NCBI RefSeq assembly: GCF_003112535.1 | Contig: NZ_BEWA01000013.1 | Coordinates: forward strand, 1-64,000 | DNA: 64,000 bases | Reading direction: 5' to 3' | DNA from: Streptomyces rishiriensis | GTDB lineage: Bacteria; Actinomycetota; Actinomycetes; Streptomycetales; Streptomycetaceae | Shown: positions 44,201 to 52,770 of the stretch, in pieces | How positions within the stretch are numbered: the first letter of the stretch is position 1 | How the letters are laid out: each line of letters begins with the position of its first letter | Program-made: the position numbers and the translations under genes | The notes under the pieces: model-generated | Told to the model about the DNA's origin: nothing | What the model saw: only the letters and a program-made list of their open reading frames with translations | The model's database searches: none

Positions 44201-44401
44201 TCGACGACGGCCTTCCGTTCCAGTCCGCTCCGGGTACCGGACGATTTCTCGTCATGTTAACGCGATCTGTTCCAGGGGAGCCCGGTTGTCCACAGGCTGT
44301 GGGTTTTCCCACCCGTTCCCACCCGTTCCCGAGAGCGCGCCGACAGCGGGGGCGGTACGCGCGCGTGCCCGCACGAGGCGCCGCACGGCATCATCCGGGG
44401 C

Positions 44402-45583
44402 ATGACCAACACGGCGGAGCACAGCGAGGAACAGTCGGCGCAGCAGCGCCTGCGGGAGCGGCGGGCGCTCGCCCACCGGAAGGCGGAGCGCGTGCTGTCC
44501 CGCGCGGGGTTCCAGGGGACGCTGCGCGACCGGCTCTCGGTGCTGCAGGAAGCCGCGTCCGAGGTCCATGACCTGGACGAATCCGCGGACGTCTACGGGG
44601 ACGGCGTCGTGGAGGCCCTGGAGAGGCGGGTCGCCGGGCTGCTGGGGACGGAGGCCGCCGCGTTCTTCCCCACCGGCACGATGGCCCAGCAGGTCGCCCT
44701 GCGCTGCTGGGCCGGCCGCACCGGCGATCCGACCGTCGCGCTGCACGCGATGAGCCATCCCGAGGTGTGGGAGCGGGGCGCGTTCGGCGCCGTGAGCGGC
44801 CTGCGCACGGTCCGGGTGACGCGCGAGCCCCGGCTGCCCACGGCCGAGGAGATCCGCGCCTTCGACGAGCCCTTCGGTGCGCTGATGCTGGAGCTGCCCC
44901 TCAGGGACGCCGGATTCGTGCTGCCCTCCTGGGAGGAGCTGACCGAGGTCGTGGAGGCGGCGCGCGAGCGCGACGCGGTGGTGCACTTCGACGGCGCGCG
45001 CCTGTGGGAGACGACCCACCACTTCGGCCGCACCCTGCGGGAGATCGCGGACCTGGCGGACAGCGTCTACGTGTCGTTCTACAAGTCGCTCGACGGCTTC
45101 GGCGGCGCCGCGCTCGCCGGCCCGAAGACCCTGGTGGACGAGGCGAAGGCCTGGCGGCACCGCTACGGGGGCACCGTCTTCCAGCAGTTCCCCACCGCGC
45201 TGTCGGCCCTCGTCGGCCTGGAGCGCGAGCTGCCCCGGCTGCCGGAGTACGTGGCCCACGCGCGCGTAGTGGCCGCGGCCCTGCGCGAGGGCTTCGCCGG
45301 GACCGAAGCGCCTTGGGCACGCGTGCACCCCGAGGTCCCGCACACGCACCAGTTCCAGGTCTGGCTGCCGTACGAGGCGGACGTCCTCGCCGAAGCGGCC
45401 GCGTCGCAGGCCGAGGAGACGAAGACGATGCTCTTCGCCGGCGCCTGGGACCGCGGCGGGCCGGGGCTGTCCTTCACCGAGGTCACCGTCCGCGCCGCCG
45501 GCCTGACCTGGACGGCGGACGACGTGAAGGCGGCGGTCGCGGACTTCACGGCCCGGGCGGCCGAGGCGGCCCGGGGCCGGTAG
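44402..45583 (+). CDS. PLP-dependent threonine aldolase/beta-eliminating lyase family
   Basis: A 393-aa fold-type I PLP enzyme of the low-specificity threonine aldolase group. ESADVYGDGVVEALERRVAGLLGTEAAAFFPTGTMAQQ covers the N-terminal signature, HFDGARLWET holds the PLP-binding Asp and Arg region, and SFYKSLDGFGGAALAG contains the Schiff-base Lys. It may cleave threonine or a related beta-hydroxy amino acid to glycine. It is longer than typical aldolases because of an N-terminal helix (residues 1-45). ATG 44402 follows a weak CATCAT -10 candidate (44389-44394). Confidence 0.86.
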   Translation: MTNTAEHSEEQSAQQRLRERRALAHRKAERVLSRAGFQGTLRDRLSVLQEAASEVHDLDESADVYGDGVVEALERRVAGLLGTEAAAFFPTGTMAQQVALRCWAGRTGDPTVALHAMSHPEVWERGAFGAVSGLRTVRVTREPRLPTAEEIRAFDEPFGALMLELPLRDAGFVLPSWEELTEVVEAARERDAVVHFDGARLWETTHHFGRTLREIADLADSVYVSFYKSLDGFGGAALAGPKTLVDEAKAWRHRYGGTVFQQFPTALSALVGLERELPRLPEYVAHARVVAAALREGFAGTEAPWARVHPEVPHTHQFQVWLPYEADVLAEAAASQAEETKTMLFAGAWDRGGPGLSFTEVTVRAAGLTWTADDVKAAVADFTARAAEAARGR

Positions 45584-45635
45584 GCGGAGGGGCAGGGGCA
45601 GGGGGTCGGCAGGCGGCCCGGGGCCGGTGGGAGGG

Positions 45636-45652
45636 TTGACGACGGCCGTCAA
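45636..45652. promoter_or_regulatory. Inverted repeat upstream of the ArsR-type gene
   Basis: TTGAC (45636-45640) and GTCAA (45648-45652) flank GACGGCC. The dyad lies 42 bp before the start codon and could be the autoregulatory site of the downstream regulator. Confidence 0.35.
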
Positions 45653-45693
45653 TCGTGGAGGGCGTTGTCAGTGGCCGGGTGCACCATGTGGGC

Positions 45694-46800
45694 ATGAGCC
45701 TGAGCATCGACATCGCGGGGCTGCGGCCGGAGAGGGTCGCCGTCGTGCCCTCGCCCCTGGCCGAGCTCGGCATGGCGTTGCACGCGCTGTCCGAGCCGGG
45801 GCACCATCCCGGCCTGCGGGGCTGGGTCACCTCCGTCACCGCCCGGCTCGGCTCGCACCTGGCCGACCGGATGTGCGAGGCCGACTTCCTGTGGCGGACG
45901 ACGTTCTCGGACCTCTTCCTGCCCTACGCGGGCATCCCGGGCGGCAGCACGCTCCCCCGAGCCACGCTCGCCGAGGAGCTCGACCTGCTGGACAAGCTGA
46001 CGGACGAACAGTTCGTCGACGCGGCGCTGGAGTTCACCTGCGCCCCCGGGTACGACCTGCCGGGCCCGACCCTGCTCTCCCACCCGGAGCTGTGCCGGCG
46101 TGCGCTCGACCTGGCCGCCACGCGCGGGCCGCGGCAGGTCCGGTTCACCCGGCGGCTGCTGGAGGACCCGCCGTCCGTGCGTGGCTGGCTGCGGCAGTTC
46201 CTGGAGGACTGCGACGAGGCGTTCTTCGCCGACGTCTGGGCCCGGGTGCGCCTCCCGCTCGCCGCCGACGCCCGCCACAAGACGTACCTCCTGCGCCACA
46301 AGGGCCTGGCGGAGACGCTCGCCTCGGTGTCCTCGGCCGTGACGCTCGACGAGAGCGGCACGCGGATCACCGTGGACAAACTGGTCCAGGGCCGCAGCTC
46401 CACCGGCGACGGCGGCCTGCTGCTCGTGCCGACCAGTCTGGGCTGGCCGCATCTCATGGTGCTGCACCGGTACGGCTGGCAGCCGGTGCTGCACTACCCG
46501 GTGAGCTCGCCCGAGCTGGCCTCGCCCCCGTCGGTGGAACAGCTGACCCTGCGGATGACGGCGCTGTCCCACCCCGTCCGGATGCGGATCTGCCGGCTGC
46601 TGGCCCGCAGCGCGTACACCACGACCGAGCTGGCCCAGGTGCACGGCAGGACGGCCCCCGAGATATCCCGTCACCTCGCCGTCCTGAAGAAGGCCGGCCT
46701 GGTCACCACGCGCCGGCGCGGCCGGTACGTGCTGCACCAGCTCGACGTGACGGTGGTGGCCCGGCTGGGCAGCGACTTCCTGGAAGGGATACTCCGCTGA
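45694..46800 (+). CDS. ArsR-type winged-helix regulator with DUF5937-like N-terminus
   Basis: A 368-aa regulator. A long N-terminal domain of unknown function (about 1-270) precedes a C-terminal winged helix: EQLTLRMTALSHPVRMRICRLLARSAYTTTELAQVHGRTAPEISRHLAVLKKAGLVTTRRRGRYVLHQLD. The ArsR metal cysteines are absent, so it probably senses a small molecule or protein through the N-terminal part. I take ATG 45694 (MSLSIDIAGL) over an upstream start at 45655. It stands alone; targets unknown. Confidence 0.83.
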   Translation: MSLSIDIAGLRPERVAVVPSPLAELGMALHALSEPGHHPGLRGWVTSVTARLGSHLADRMCEADFLWRTTFSDLFLPYAGIPGGSTLPRATLAEELDLLDKLTDEQFVDAALEFTCAPGYDLPGPTLLSHPELCRRALDLAATRGPRQVRFTRRLLEDPPSVRGWLRQFLEDCDEAFFADVWARVRLPLAADARHKTYLLRHKGLAETLASVSSAVTLDESGTRITVDKLVQGRSSTGDGGLLLVPTSLGWPHLMVLHRYGWQPVLHYPVSSPELASPPSVEQLTLRMTALSHPVRMRICRLLARSAYTTTELAQVHGRTAPEISRHLAVLKKAGLVTTRRRGRYVLHQLDVTVVARLGSDFLEGILR

Positions 46801-46818
46801 GGCCCGACCGTCCGCCTC

Positions 46819-46882
46819 GCGGTCGCGACGAAGGCGGTCGCGGGCAGGACGGTCACCGGGTAGACGGTCGCGACGAAGGCGG
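46819..46882. repeat. Direct repeats in a short intergenic spacer
   Basis: CGGTCGCGACGAAGGCGG occurs twice in the 97-bp spacer between the ArsR-type gene and the TmrB-like gene. No terminator-like stem is evident here. Confidence 0.6.
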
Positions 46883-46897
46883 GGCGCCTCCGGGAGG

Positions 46898-47530
46898 TCA
46901 GTCGAACCGGATGTGCCGCACGCCCACCCCGGCCTGTCGAAGCCGTGTCCGCAGCGCGCCCTCCGTGTTGGGGACGAGCGTCAGCCCGGCCAGGACGGCG
47001 ATGCGGTCGGCCGTCCTCGGCACGGTCGTGCGGTCCGTCCACAGATGCTCGGCGAACTCCGGCTCCCGCAGCCGCTCCAGGCAGTGGTCGAGCTGCTGGA
47101 CGGCCCAACTCTCGCGACGCAGACCAGCGTTCCTGCCCACGGCGAACCCGAGGAGGTGTCCGAGGCCGCGTTCTCGCAGCCGCTTCAGGACCGTCTCACG
47201 TTCGGCGAGGAGCGTGAAGTGGCGTACGTCGTGGCCGAGTGCGCGCAACCGGCCGACGGTCTCGTCGAAGTAGCGGGGATCGGTGACGGTCATGGGGGCG
47301 ATGACCACGCCGTCGTGCGCGCGGAGGGCCAGGTCGAGGACCTCGACGACGCCCTGCCGCCACGACGCCAGGTCCTGGAAGTCCCCGCGCAGTTCGGGCG
47401 GCAGCATCCGGCGCAGCCCGAACCCGGCATGCTCGGGGTCGCAGACGACGCTGCCCGGCAGCCGGCGTCGTATCTCGTGTGCGGTCTGTGTCTTGCCGCC
47501 CCCGAAGGGGCCGTTGATCCACAGGAGCAT
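46898..47530 (-). CDS. TmrB-like P-loop ATP-binding protein
   Basis: A 210-aa single-domain P-loop protein. Walker A is NGPFGGGKTQTA (residues 6-17). VVIAPMTVTDPRYFDETVGRLRALGH, HFTLLAERETVLKRLRERG and the C-terminal RHIRF closely parallel B. subtilis TmrB, the tunicamycin-resistance protein, as I recall it. TmrB is thought to bind and sequester tunicamycin at the membrane. Whether this homologue gives resistance is unknown; many Streptomyces carry such genes without making tunicamycin. ATG 47530. Confidence 0.85.
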   Translation of the reverse strand: MLLWINGPFGGGKTQTAHEIRRRLPGSVVCDPEHAGFGLRRMLPPELRGDFQDLASWRQGVVEVLDLALRAHDGVVIAPMTVTDPRYFDETVGRLRALGHDVRHFTLLAERETVLKRLRERGLGHLLGFAVGRNAGLRRESWAVQQLDHCLERLREPEFAEHLWTDRTTVPRTADRIAVLAGLTLVPNTEGALRTRLRQAGVGVRHIRFD

Positions 47531-47580
47531 GCGCAGACCCTAGTGGCCGCCGCCCTCCCGGACGGCTCGTTCAAGCAGGT

Positions 47581-48249
47581 TCACAGACCGCCCGCGCGGA
47601 CGAGTCCGGTCTCGTACGCCAGGACCACGACCTGGACCCGGTCGCGCAGCCCCAGCTTGGTCAGGATGCGGCCCACGTGGGTCTTGACGGTGGCCTCGGA
47701 CAGCACCAGCCGGGCCGCGATCTCCCCGTTGGACAGCCCCTGGGCGACCAGCACCATGACCTCGCGTTCGCGCTCCGTCAGCCGCTCCAGCTCCTTGTGC
47801 CGGGGCTCCTTGCCGGTGCTCGGCAGCATCGGAGCGAACCGGTCCAGCAGACGGCGGGTGGTCGACGGGGCGACCACCGCGTCGCCGCTGTGCACGGAGC
47901 GGATGGCGGTGAGGAGCTCGCCCGGCGGCACGTCCTTGAGCATGAACCCGGAGGCGCCCGCCTTCAGCCCGGAGAACGCGTACTCGTCCAGGTCGAAAGT
48001 GGTCAGGATCAGCACCTTCGGCGCGTCGGGCTCCGCGCAGATGCGCCGGGTGGCCTCCACGCCGTCCAGCTTCGGCATGCGGACGTCCATCAGCACGACG
48101 TCGACCGCCGTGGAGCGCACCACCTGCAGGGCCTCGACGCCGTCGCCCGCCTCGGCCACGACCTCCATGTCCGGCTGGGCGGCGAGCACCATCCGGAACC
48201 CGGTGCGCAGCAGCACCTGGTCGTCGACGAGCATCACGCGGATCGTCAT
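47581..48249 (-). CDS. NarL/LuxR-type response regulator
   Basis: A 222-aa regulator. The receiver has VMLVDDQ at the N-terminus, the phospho-acceptor Asp in VVLMDVRMPKLDG and the conserved Lys in FMLKDVPPGELL. The HTH is LTEREREVMVLVAQGLSNGEIAARLVLSEATVKTHVGRIL. The cognate kinase gene lies 184 bp upstream in the same orientation, separated by a repeat tract. Targets and signal are unknown. Confidence 0.93.
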   Translation of the reverse strand: MTIRVMLVDDQVLLRTGFRMVLAAQPDMEVVAEAGDGVEALQVVRSTAVDVVLMDVRMPKLDGVEATRRICAEPDAPKVLILTTFDLDEYAFSGLKAGASGFMLKDVPPGELLTAIRSVHSGDAVVAPSTTRRLLDRFAPMLPSTGKEPRHKELERLTEREREVMVLVAQGLSNGEIAARLVLSEATVKTHVGRILTKLGLRDRVQVVVLAYETGLVRAGGL

Positions 48250-48297
48250 CGAGTCCTCTTCCGTTTTCTTTCTGATTCCGCCGAGTGTCTCCGGCGG

Positions 48298-48370
48298 CGG
48301 TTCGGGCGGTTCAGCGGGTCGGGCGGTTCAGGCGGTCAGGCGGTCAGGCGGTCAAGCGGTCAGGCGGTGC
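48298..48370. repeat. 9-bp tandem repeat tract between kinase and regulator genes
   Basis: Seven to eight copies of AGGCGGTCA and close variants (GGCGGTTCA, AAGCGGTCA) fill most of the spacer. The tract lies inside a presumed operon and may affect read-through. Confidence 0.85.
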
Positions 48371-48433
48371 CAACGGTGCGGGGCGGGCGTTGCAGGGGGC
48401 GTGACAGGTGTCAACGCGGGGCGCGCGTGGGCG

Positions 48434-49636
48434 TCAATGCGCCGGTTTGAGCGGGAGCAGAGCGCTGATGCGGAATCCTCCGCCGGGCCGCGGGCCCGCG
48501 TCCAGGGTGCCGCCCACCATGCCGACCCGCTCCCGCATGCCGATCAGGCCGTGGCCCGCGCCGTCGGCGCCGCCCTCCTCGTACAGCTCGTGCGGAGCGC
48601 CCTTGCCGTCGTCCTCGACGAGCAGGCCGAGACCGTCGTCGAAGTAGACGAGACGCACGCTCGCGCCGGCGTTGGGTCCGCCGTGCTTGCGGGTGTTCGT
48701 CAGCGCCTCCTGCACGATGCGGTACGCCGTCAGCTCGACGCCGCTGGGCAGCGGCCGCGCGGTGCCCTCGACCTTGAAGTCCACCGGCAGGCCGGAGCCG
48801 CGGCACTGCTCGACGAGATCCTCGATCTGCTCGACGTCCGGCTGCGGCACGTACTCGCCGCCCTCCTGGTGCTCGCCGGTGCGCAGCACTCCCAGCAGGC
48901 GCCGCATCTCGGCCAGCGCCTGGCGGCCGGTGGAGGAGATCGTCTCCAGCGCCTTCCTCGCCTGGTCGGGCGCGGCGTCGAGGACATAGGCGGCGCCGTC
49001 GGCCTGCACCACCATCACCGACACGTTGTGCGCCACGACGTCGTGCAGCTCGCGCGCGATCCGGGCGCGCTCGGCGGCGACCGCGACCTTCGACTGCGCC
49101 TCTCGCTCCCTCTCCAGGCGCGCCGCGCGCTCCTCCAACTGGGCGAAGTAGGCGCGGCGGGTGCGCAGGGAGTCGCCGAGCACCCAGGCCAGGGCGAACG
49201 GCACCGTCTGAAAGACGATGACCGCCACCTGGCCCGGCACGCTCGCGTTCTCGTGCGGCCAGCGCAGCTGCGCCAGGGTGGCCGCACTCAGCGCCATCAC
49301 CAGGGCGAGGCGCGAGGCCCAGCGGGCGCCGGTCGCCGCGACCGTGTAGACGATCACCAGCAGGGCGAAGTCGGCTGCCGTCACCCCGACGTCCAGCACC
49401 AGCTGCGCTGTTCCCAGCACGGCGGCGAGCACGAGCATCTGCTCGGGCATGCGCCGGCGCAACGCGATGACCAGGCACAGCAGGAAGACGACCGGCACCA
49501 GCAGCGCCATGGAGTCGGTGCCGCCCCGGTCCTGCCCGGCGGTTCCGGCAGCGGCGGAGATCCCGAACAGGACGAGGGCCCAGAAGCCGTCGACCCTGGT
49601 CGGGTGTCTGCGAAGGAAGTCATAGAGGCGCTGCAC
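48434..49636 (-). CDS. NarL-type sensor histidine kinase
   Basis: A 400-aa kinase of the HisKA_3 class. The N-terminal half has five to six membrane segments (VLFGISAAAG, LLVPVVFLLCLVIALRRR, MLVLAAVLGTAQLVLDVGV, FALLVIVYTVAATG, VAVIVFQTVPFALAWVLG) and no large external loop, so it may sense the membrane. The phospho-acceptor His is in RARIARELHDVVAHNVSVMVVQADGA. The ATPase part has ALTNTRKHGGPNA and GHGLIGMRERVGMVGG. It pairs with the response regulator downstream. Confidence 0.92.
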   Translation of the reverse strand: MQRLYDFLRRHPTRVDGFWALVLFGISAAAGTAGQDRGGTDSMALLVPVVFLLCLVIALRRRMPEQMLVLAAVLGTAQLVLDVGVTAADFALLVIVYTVAATGARWASRLALVMALSAATLAQLRWPHENASVPGQVAVIVFQTVPFALAWVLGDSLRTRRAYFAQLEERAARLEREREAQSKVAVAAERARIARELHDVVAHNVSVMVVQADGAAYVLDAAPDQARKALETISSTGRQALAEMRRLLGVLRTGEHQEGGEYVPQPDVEQIEDLVEQCRGSGLPVDFKVEGTARPLPSGVELTAYRIVQEALTNTRKHGGPNAGASVRLVYFDDGLGLLVEDDGKGAPHELYEEGGADGAGHGLIGMRERVGMVGGTLDAGPRPGGGFRISALLPLKPAH

Positions 49637-49754
49637 GTAACCCAGCGTAGGGAAGGCCGGTGCGTGCAGGGGTCAACCGGAGGACCGATCCGGTCCGGGC
49701 GGGCGTACTCCGCAAGGTGGATGCCGTGATCACCTGTACGCCTAGTCTGACCGG

Positions 49755-49784
49755 GTGGTGAACGACGGACGGTGGACGCGGTGA
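49755..49784 (+). CDS. Possible 9-codon leader ORF before the MidA-type gene
   Basis: GTG 49755 is 6 nt after a TAGTCT -10 box (49743-49748), so the transcript probably begins on this codon. The ORF reads MVNDGRWTR and its TGA (49782-49784) overlaps the downstream GTG start (49781) as GTGA. It could couple initiation of the methyltransferase gene to a leaderless start. Purely positional evidence. Confidence 0.3.
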   Translation: MVNDGRWTR

Positions 49785-51034
49785 CCGATTCGGGCGGGTG
49801 GCGCGGCTGGCGGGCCGCCATGCAGGAAGCCCTGTACGGCCGGGAAGCCCTGTACGGCCCGGACGCACAGGCCGGCCCGGACGCACAGGCTTGCCCGGAC
49901 GCGCAGAGCCGCGCGGAGGCGCAGACCGGCGCCGGCGCACCGCGCGACCGCCGCACACATGCGCCTGGCGGCTTCTACCGGCGGCCCGAGGGGCCGGCCG
50001 GGCACTTCCGTACGTCCGTGCACGCGTCGCCGCTGTTCGCCGAGGCCGTGGCCCGGTTGCTCTGCCGGGTCGACGAGGCACTGGGCCGGCCTCCGTCGCT
50101 CGACTTCGTCGACATGGCCGCCGGCCGGGGCGAACTGGTCACGGGGGTGCTGGCGGCGCTCCCCGCCGACGTGGCCGCCCGCACGCGCGCGTGCGCCGTC
50201 GAGATCGCCGGCCGCCCCGAGGGTCTCGCCCGTCGGGTCGAGTGGCTGCCCGAGCCGCCCCAGAAGATCACCGGGCTGCTCTTCGCCAACGAGTGGCTGG
50301 ACAACGTCCCCCTCGACGTCGCGGAGGTCGACTCCGCGGGCGTGCCTCGCCTGGTGCTCGTCCGGGACGACGGGGCGGAGCGGCTCGGCGAGCCGGTCTC
50401 CGGCGCGCAGGCGCGGTGGCTCGCGCGATGGTGGCCGCTGCCGGGCGAGGAAGGGCTGCGGGCGGAGATCGGACTTTCCCGGGACACTGCGTGGGCCTCC
50501 GCGGTGGCATGCGTGGTGCGCGGGCTCGCGGTGGCCGTGGACTACGCGCACTCCGCCGACGCGCGCCCCCCGTTCGGGACGCTCACCGGCTTCCGGGAGG
50601 GACGCGAGACGGCGCCGGTGCCGGACGGCTCCTGCGACATCACCGCCCACGTCGCCCTGGACGCGTGCGCGGAGGCGACGACGACAGCCCAGGCCCAGGC
50701 GCAGGGGCAGGCCCAGGGACATGCGCAAGGACATGCGCAGGGGCAGGGGCAGGGGCAGGGGCAGTCGACGACAGGGAGGCCGTCCGCAGCGTCCCGCGCG
50801 CGTCTGCTCGGCCAACGCGCCGCCCTGCACGCCCTGGGCGTCACGGGGGCGCGCCCCCCGCTCGCGCTCGCCTCCACGGACCCCTCGGGATACCTGCGCG
50901 CCCTGGCGGACGCCACACAGGCCTCGGAGCTCACCGCGCGGGGCGGACTGGGCGACTTCGGCTGGCTGCTCCAGCCGGTGGGAATCGCGGACCCGCTCGG
51001 CACGGAACGCGGCCGGGAGACGGCCGGCGGCTGA
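49781..51034 (+). CDS. MidA/NDUFAF7-type SAM-dependent methyltransferase
   Basis: A 417-aa member of COG1565 (DUF185). The SAM-binding motif is VDMAAGRGELVTGVLAALP, and the family hallmark is GLLFANEWLDNVPLDVAEV; GFREGRETAPVPDGSCDITAHVALDA follows. The mitochondrial homologue NDUFAF7 methylates an arginine of NDUFS2, the NuoD homologue. Here the gene is convergent with a nuoD-type gene 40 bp away, which suggests the same partnership. The protein has a repetitive N-terminus (GPDAQA-type) and an Ala/Gln/Gly/His repeat insertion near residues 300-325. GTG 49781 is favoured; GTG 49772 is possible. Confidence 0.85.
   Translation: MTDSGGWRGWRAAMQEALYGREALYGPDAQAGPDAQACPDAQSRAEAQTGAGAPRDRRTHAPGGFYRRPEGPAGHFRTSVHASPLFAEAVARLLCRVDEALGRPPSLDFVDMAAGRGELVTGVLAALPADVAARTRACAVEIAGRPEGLARRVEWLPEPPQKITGLLFANEWLDNVPLDVAEVDSAGVPRLVLVRDDGAERLGEPVSGAQARWLARWWPLPGEEGLRAEIGLSRDTAWASAVACVVRGLAVAVDYAHSADARPPFGTLTGFREGRETAPVPDGSCDITAHVALDACAEATTTAQAQAQGQAQGHAQGHAQGQGQGQGQSTTGRPSAASRARLLGQRAALHALGVTGARPPLALASTDPSGYLRALADATQASELTARGGLGDFGWLLQPVGIADPLGTERGRETAGG
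50693..50764 (+). repeat. 6-bp CAGGGG-type repeats in coding DNA
   Basis: Tandem GCAGGG/GCCCAG hexamers encode an AQAQGQAQGHAQGH tract. The units keep the reading frame, so length should vary between strains. Confidence 0.8.
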
Positions 51035-51074
51035 CCGGCCGCCGCCCGACGGCGACCGGCGGCCCGTCCCCGGC

Positions 51075-52226
51075 CTACTTGTCGATGTCCCCGACCACGA
51101 AGAACATCGACCCCAGGATCGCCACCATGTCCGCGACCAGGGTGCCCGGCAGCAGCTCGGTGAGCGCCTGGATGTTGTTGTACGACGCCGAGCGCAGCTT
51201 CAGCCGGTACGGGGTCTTCTCGCCCTTGCTGACGAGGTAGTAGCCGTTGATGCCTAGAGGGTTCTCGGTCCAGGCGTACGTGTGCCCCTCGGGCGCCTTG
51301 AGGACCTTCGGGAGCCGCTGGTTGATCGGGCCCGGCGGCAGGTCGACGAGTCGGTCCAGGCAGGCGTCCGCGAGGTCGAGCGCGTTGTGCGTCTGCTCCA
51401 GCAGGCACTCGAAACGCGCCAGGCAGTCGCCCTCGGTCCGGGTCACCACCTTCAGCGTGTCCTGCAGCTCCCCGTACGCCAGATAGGGCTCGTCCCGGCG
51501 CAGGTCGAAGTCGACGCCCGAGCCGCGCGCGATCGGACCGCTCACGCCGTACGCGTGCACGTGCTCCGGTGCGAGGACGCCCACGTCACGGGTGCGTCCG
51601 CGGAAGATCTCGTTGCCGAGCACCAGGTCGTCGTACACGTCCATCCTGGAGCGCACGGCGGCGACGGCGTCCCGCGCGCGGGAGGTCCAGCCGGCCGGCA
51701 GGTCCTCCTTGAGGCCGCCGACGCGGTTGAACATGTAGTGCATGCGGCCGCCGGAGACCTCCTCCATGACGTTCTGCAGCACCTCGCGCTCACGGAAGGC
51801 GTAGAAGACGGGAGTGATGCCGCCCAGCTCCAGCGGGTAGGACCCGAGGAACATCAGGTGGTTGAGCACCCGGTTCAGCTCGGCGAGCAGCGTGCGCGTC
51901 CACACGGCCCGCTCGGGGACCTCCATGCCGAGCATCCGCTCCACCGCGAGGACCACGCCCAGCTCGTTGGAGAACGCGGACAGCCAGTCGTGGCGGTTGG
52001 CCAGCATCACGATCTGGCGGTAGTCGCGCGCCTCGAACAGCTTCTCCGCGCCGCGGTGCATATAGCCGATCACCGGCTCCGCGTGCCGGATGCGCTCGCC
52101 GTCCAGCACGAGCCGCAGCCGTAGCACGCCGTGCGTGGAGGGATGCTGGGGGCCGATGTTGAGCACCATGTCGGTGCTCTCCGCGGCGCCGCCGATCCCG
52201 ACCGTGGTCTCCGTCGTAGGAGTCAT
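51075..52226 (-). CDS. nuoD: Orphan NADH dehydrogenase subunit D (NuoD2 type)
   Basis: A 383-aa homologue of the 49-kDa complex I subunit. VLNIGPQHPSTHGVLRLRLVLDGERI, PVIGYMHRGAEKLFE, NRHDWLSAFSNELGVVLAVE and the C-terminal ENPLGINGYYLVSKGEKTPYRLKLR are conserved, and the Arg of MHRGAEK corresponds to the residue methylated in mitochondrial NDUFS2. No other nuo gene is nearby, so it is an extra copy outside the main operon, as in other Streptomyces. GGGAGA lies about 9 nt before ATG 52226. Whether it enters complex I or a hydrogenase-like complex is unknown. Confidence 0.93.
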   Translation of the reverse strand: MTPTTETTVGIGGAAESTDMVLNIGPQHPSTHGVLRLRLVLDGERIRHAEPVIGYMHRGAEKLFEARDYRQIVMLANRHDWLSAFSNELGVVLAVERMLGMEVPERAVWTRTLLAELNRVLNHLMFLGSYPLELGGITPVFYAFREREVLQNVMEEVSGGRMHYMFNRVGGLKEDLPAGWTSRARDAVAAVRSRMDVYDDLVLGNEIFRGRTRDVGVLAPEHVHAYGVSGPIARGSGVDFDLRRDEPYLAYGELQDTLKVVTRTEGDCLARFECLLEQTHNALDLADACLDRLVDLPPGPINQRLPKVLKAPEGHTYAWTENPLGINGYYLVSKGEKTPYRLKLRSASYNNIQALTELLPGTLVADMVAILGSMFFVVGDIDK

Positions 52227-52257
52227 GGCGACAGTCTCCCTTACGTACGCTGACCCC

Positions 52258-52770
52258 ATGGAGACGGGGAGCCCGGCAAGCCCGGGGGGCGCGGAGACGG
52301 CGGCGGTCGCACCGGTGTGGAACGGGCTGCCGCCGGGCCTGCTGCGGATGCGGCGGCTGTTGCTGGTGGTGTGGCTGGGGTTGGCGGCCGTCGGAGCAGG
52401 CCTGCTGCTGGGGTTGCTCGTCGGCCCCGTCTGGGCGGCGTTCGCACTGCTGCCCCTGGCCGGCATCGCCTGGGGATGGGTCCTGCTCGGCCGCAACTGG
52501 CGCTCCTGGCGGTACGCCGAGCGGGCCGACGACCTGTTGATCAGCCGCGGGGTGCTGTGGCGCGAGGAGACCGTGGTGCCGTACGGGCGCATGCAGCTGG
52601 TCGAGGTCACCTCCGGCCCCGTCGAGCGCTACTTCGGGCTGGCCAGCGTCCAGTTGCACACCGCGGCCGCCGCGACCGACGCGGCCATCCCGGGCCTGGA
52701 CCCGTCCGACGCGGAACGGCTCCGCGACCGACTCACCGCCCTCGGCGAAGCCCGATCGGCGGGCCTGTGA
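52258..52770 (+). CDS. PH-domain membrane protein (YdbS type)
   Basis: A 170-aa protein. Two membrane helices (LLLVVWLGLAAVGAGLLLGLLVG and VWAAFALLPLAGIAWGWVLLG) precede a bacterial PH-like domain (RADDLLISRGVLWREETVVPYGRMQLVEVTSGPVERYFGLASVQLHT). ATG 52258 follows TACGCT (52246-52251) by 6 nt, a leaderless start. It is paired with the larger PH gene through a GTGA overlap, as YdbS/YdbT are paired in B. subtilis, where the pair is implicated in stress tolerance. Confidence 0.88.
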   Translation: METGSPASPGGAETAAVAPVWNGLPPGLLRMRRLLLVVWLGLAAVGAGLLLGLLVGPVWAAFALLPLAGIAWGWVLLGRNWRSWRYAERADDLLISRGVLWREETVVPYGRMQLVEVTSGPVERYFGLASVQLHTAAAATDAAIPGLDPSDAERLRDRLTALGEARSAGL

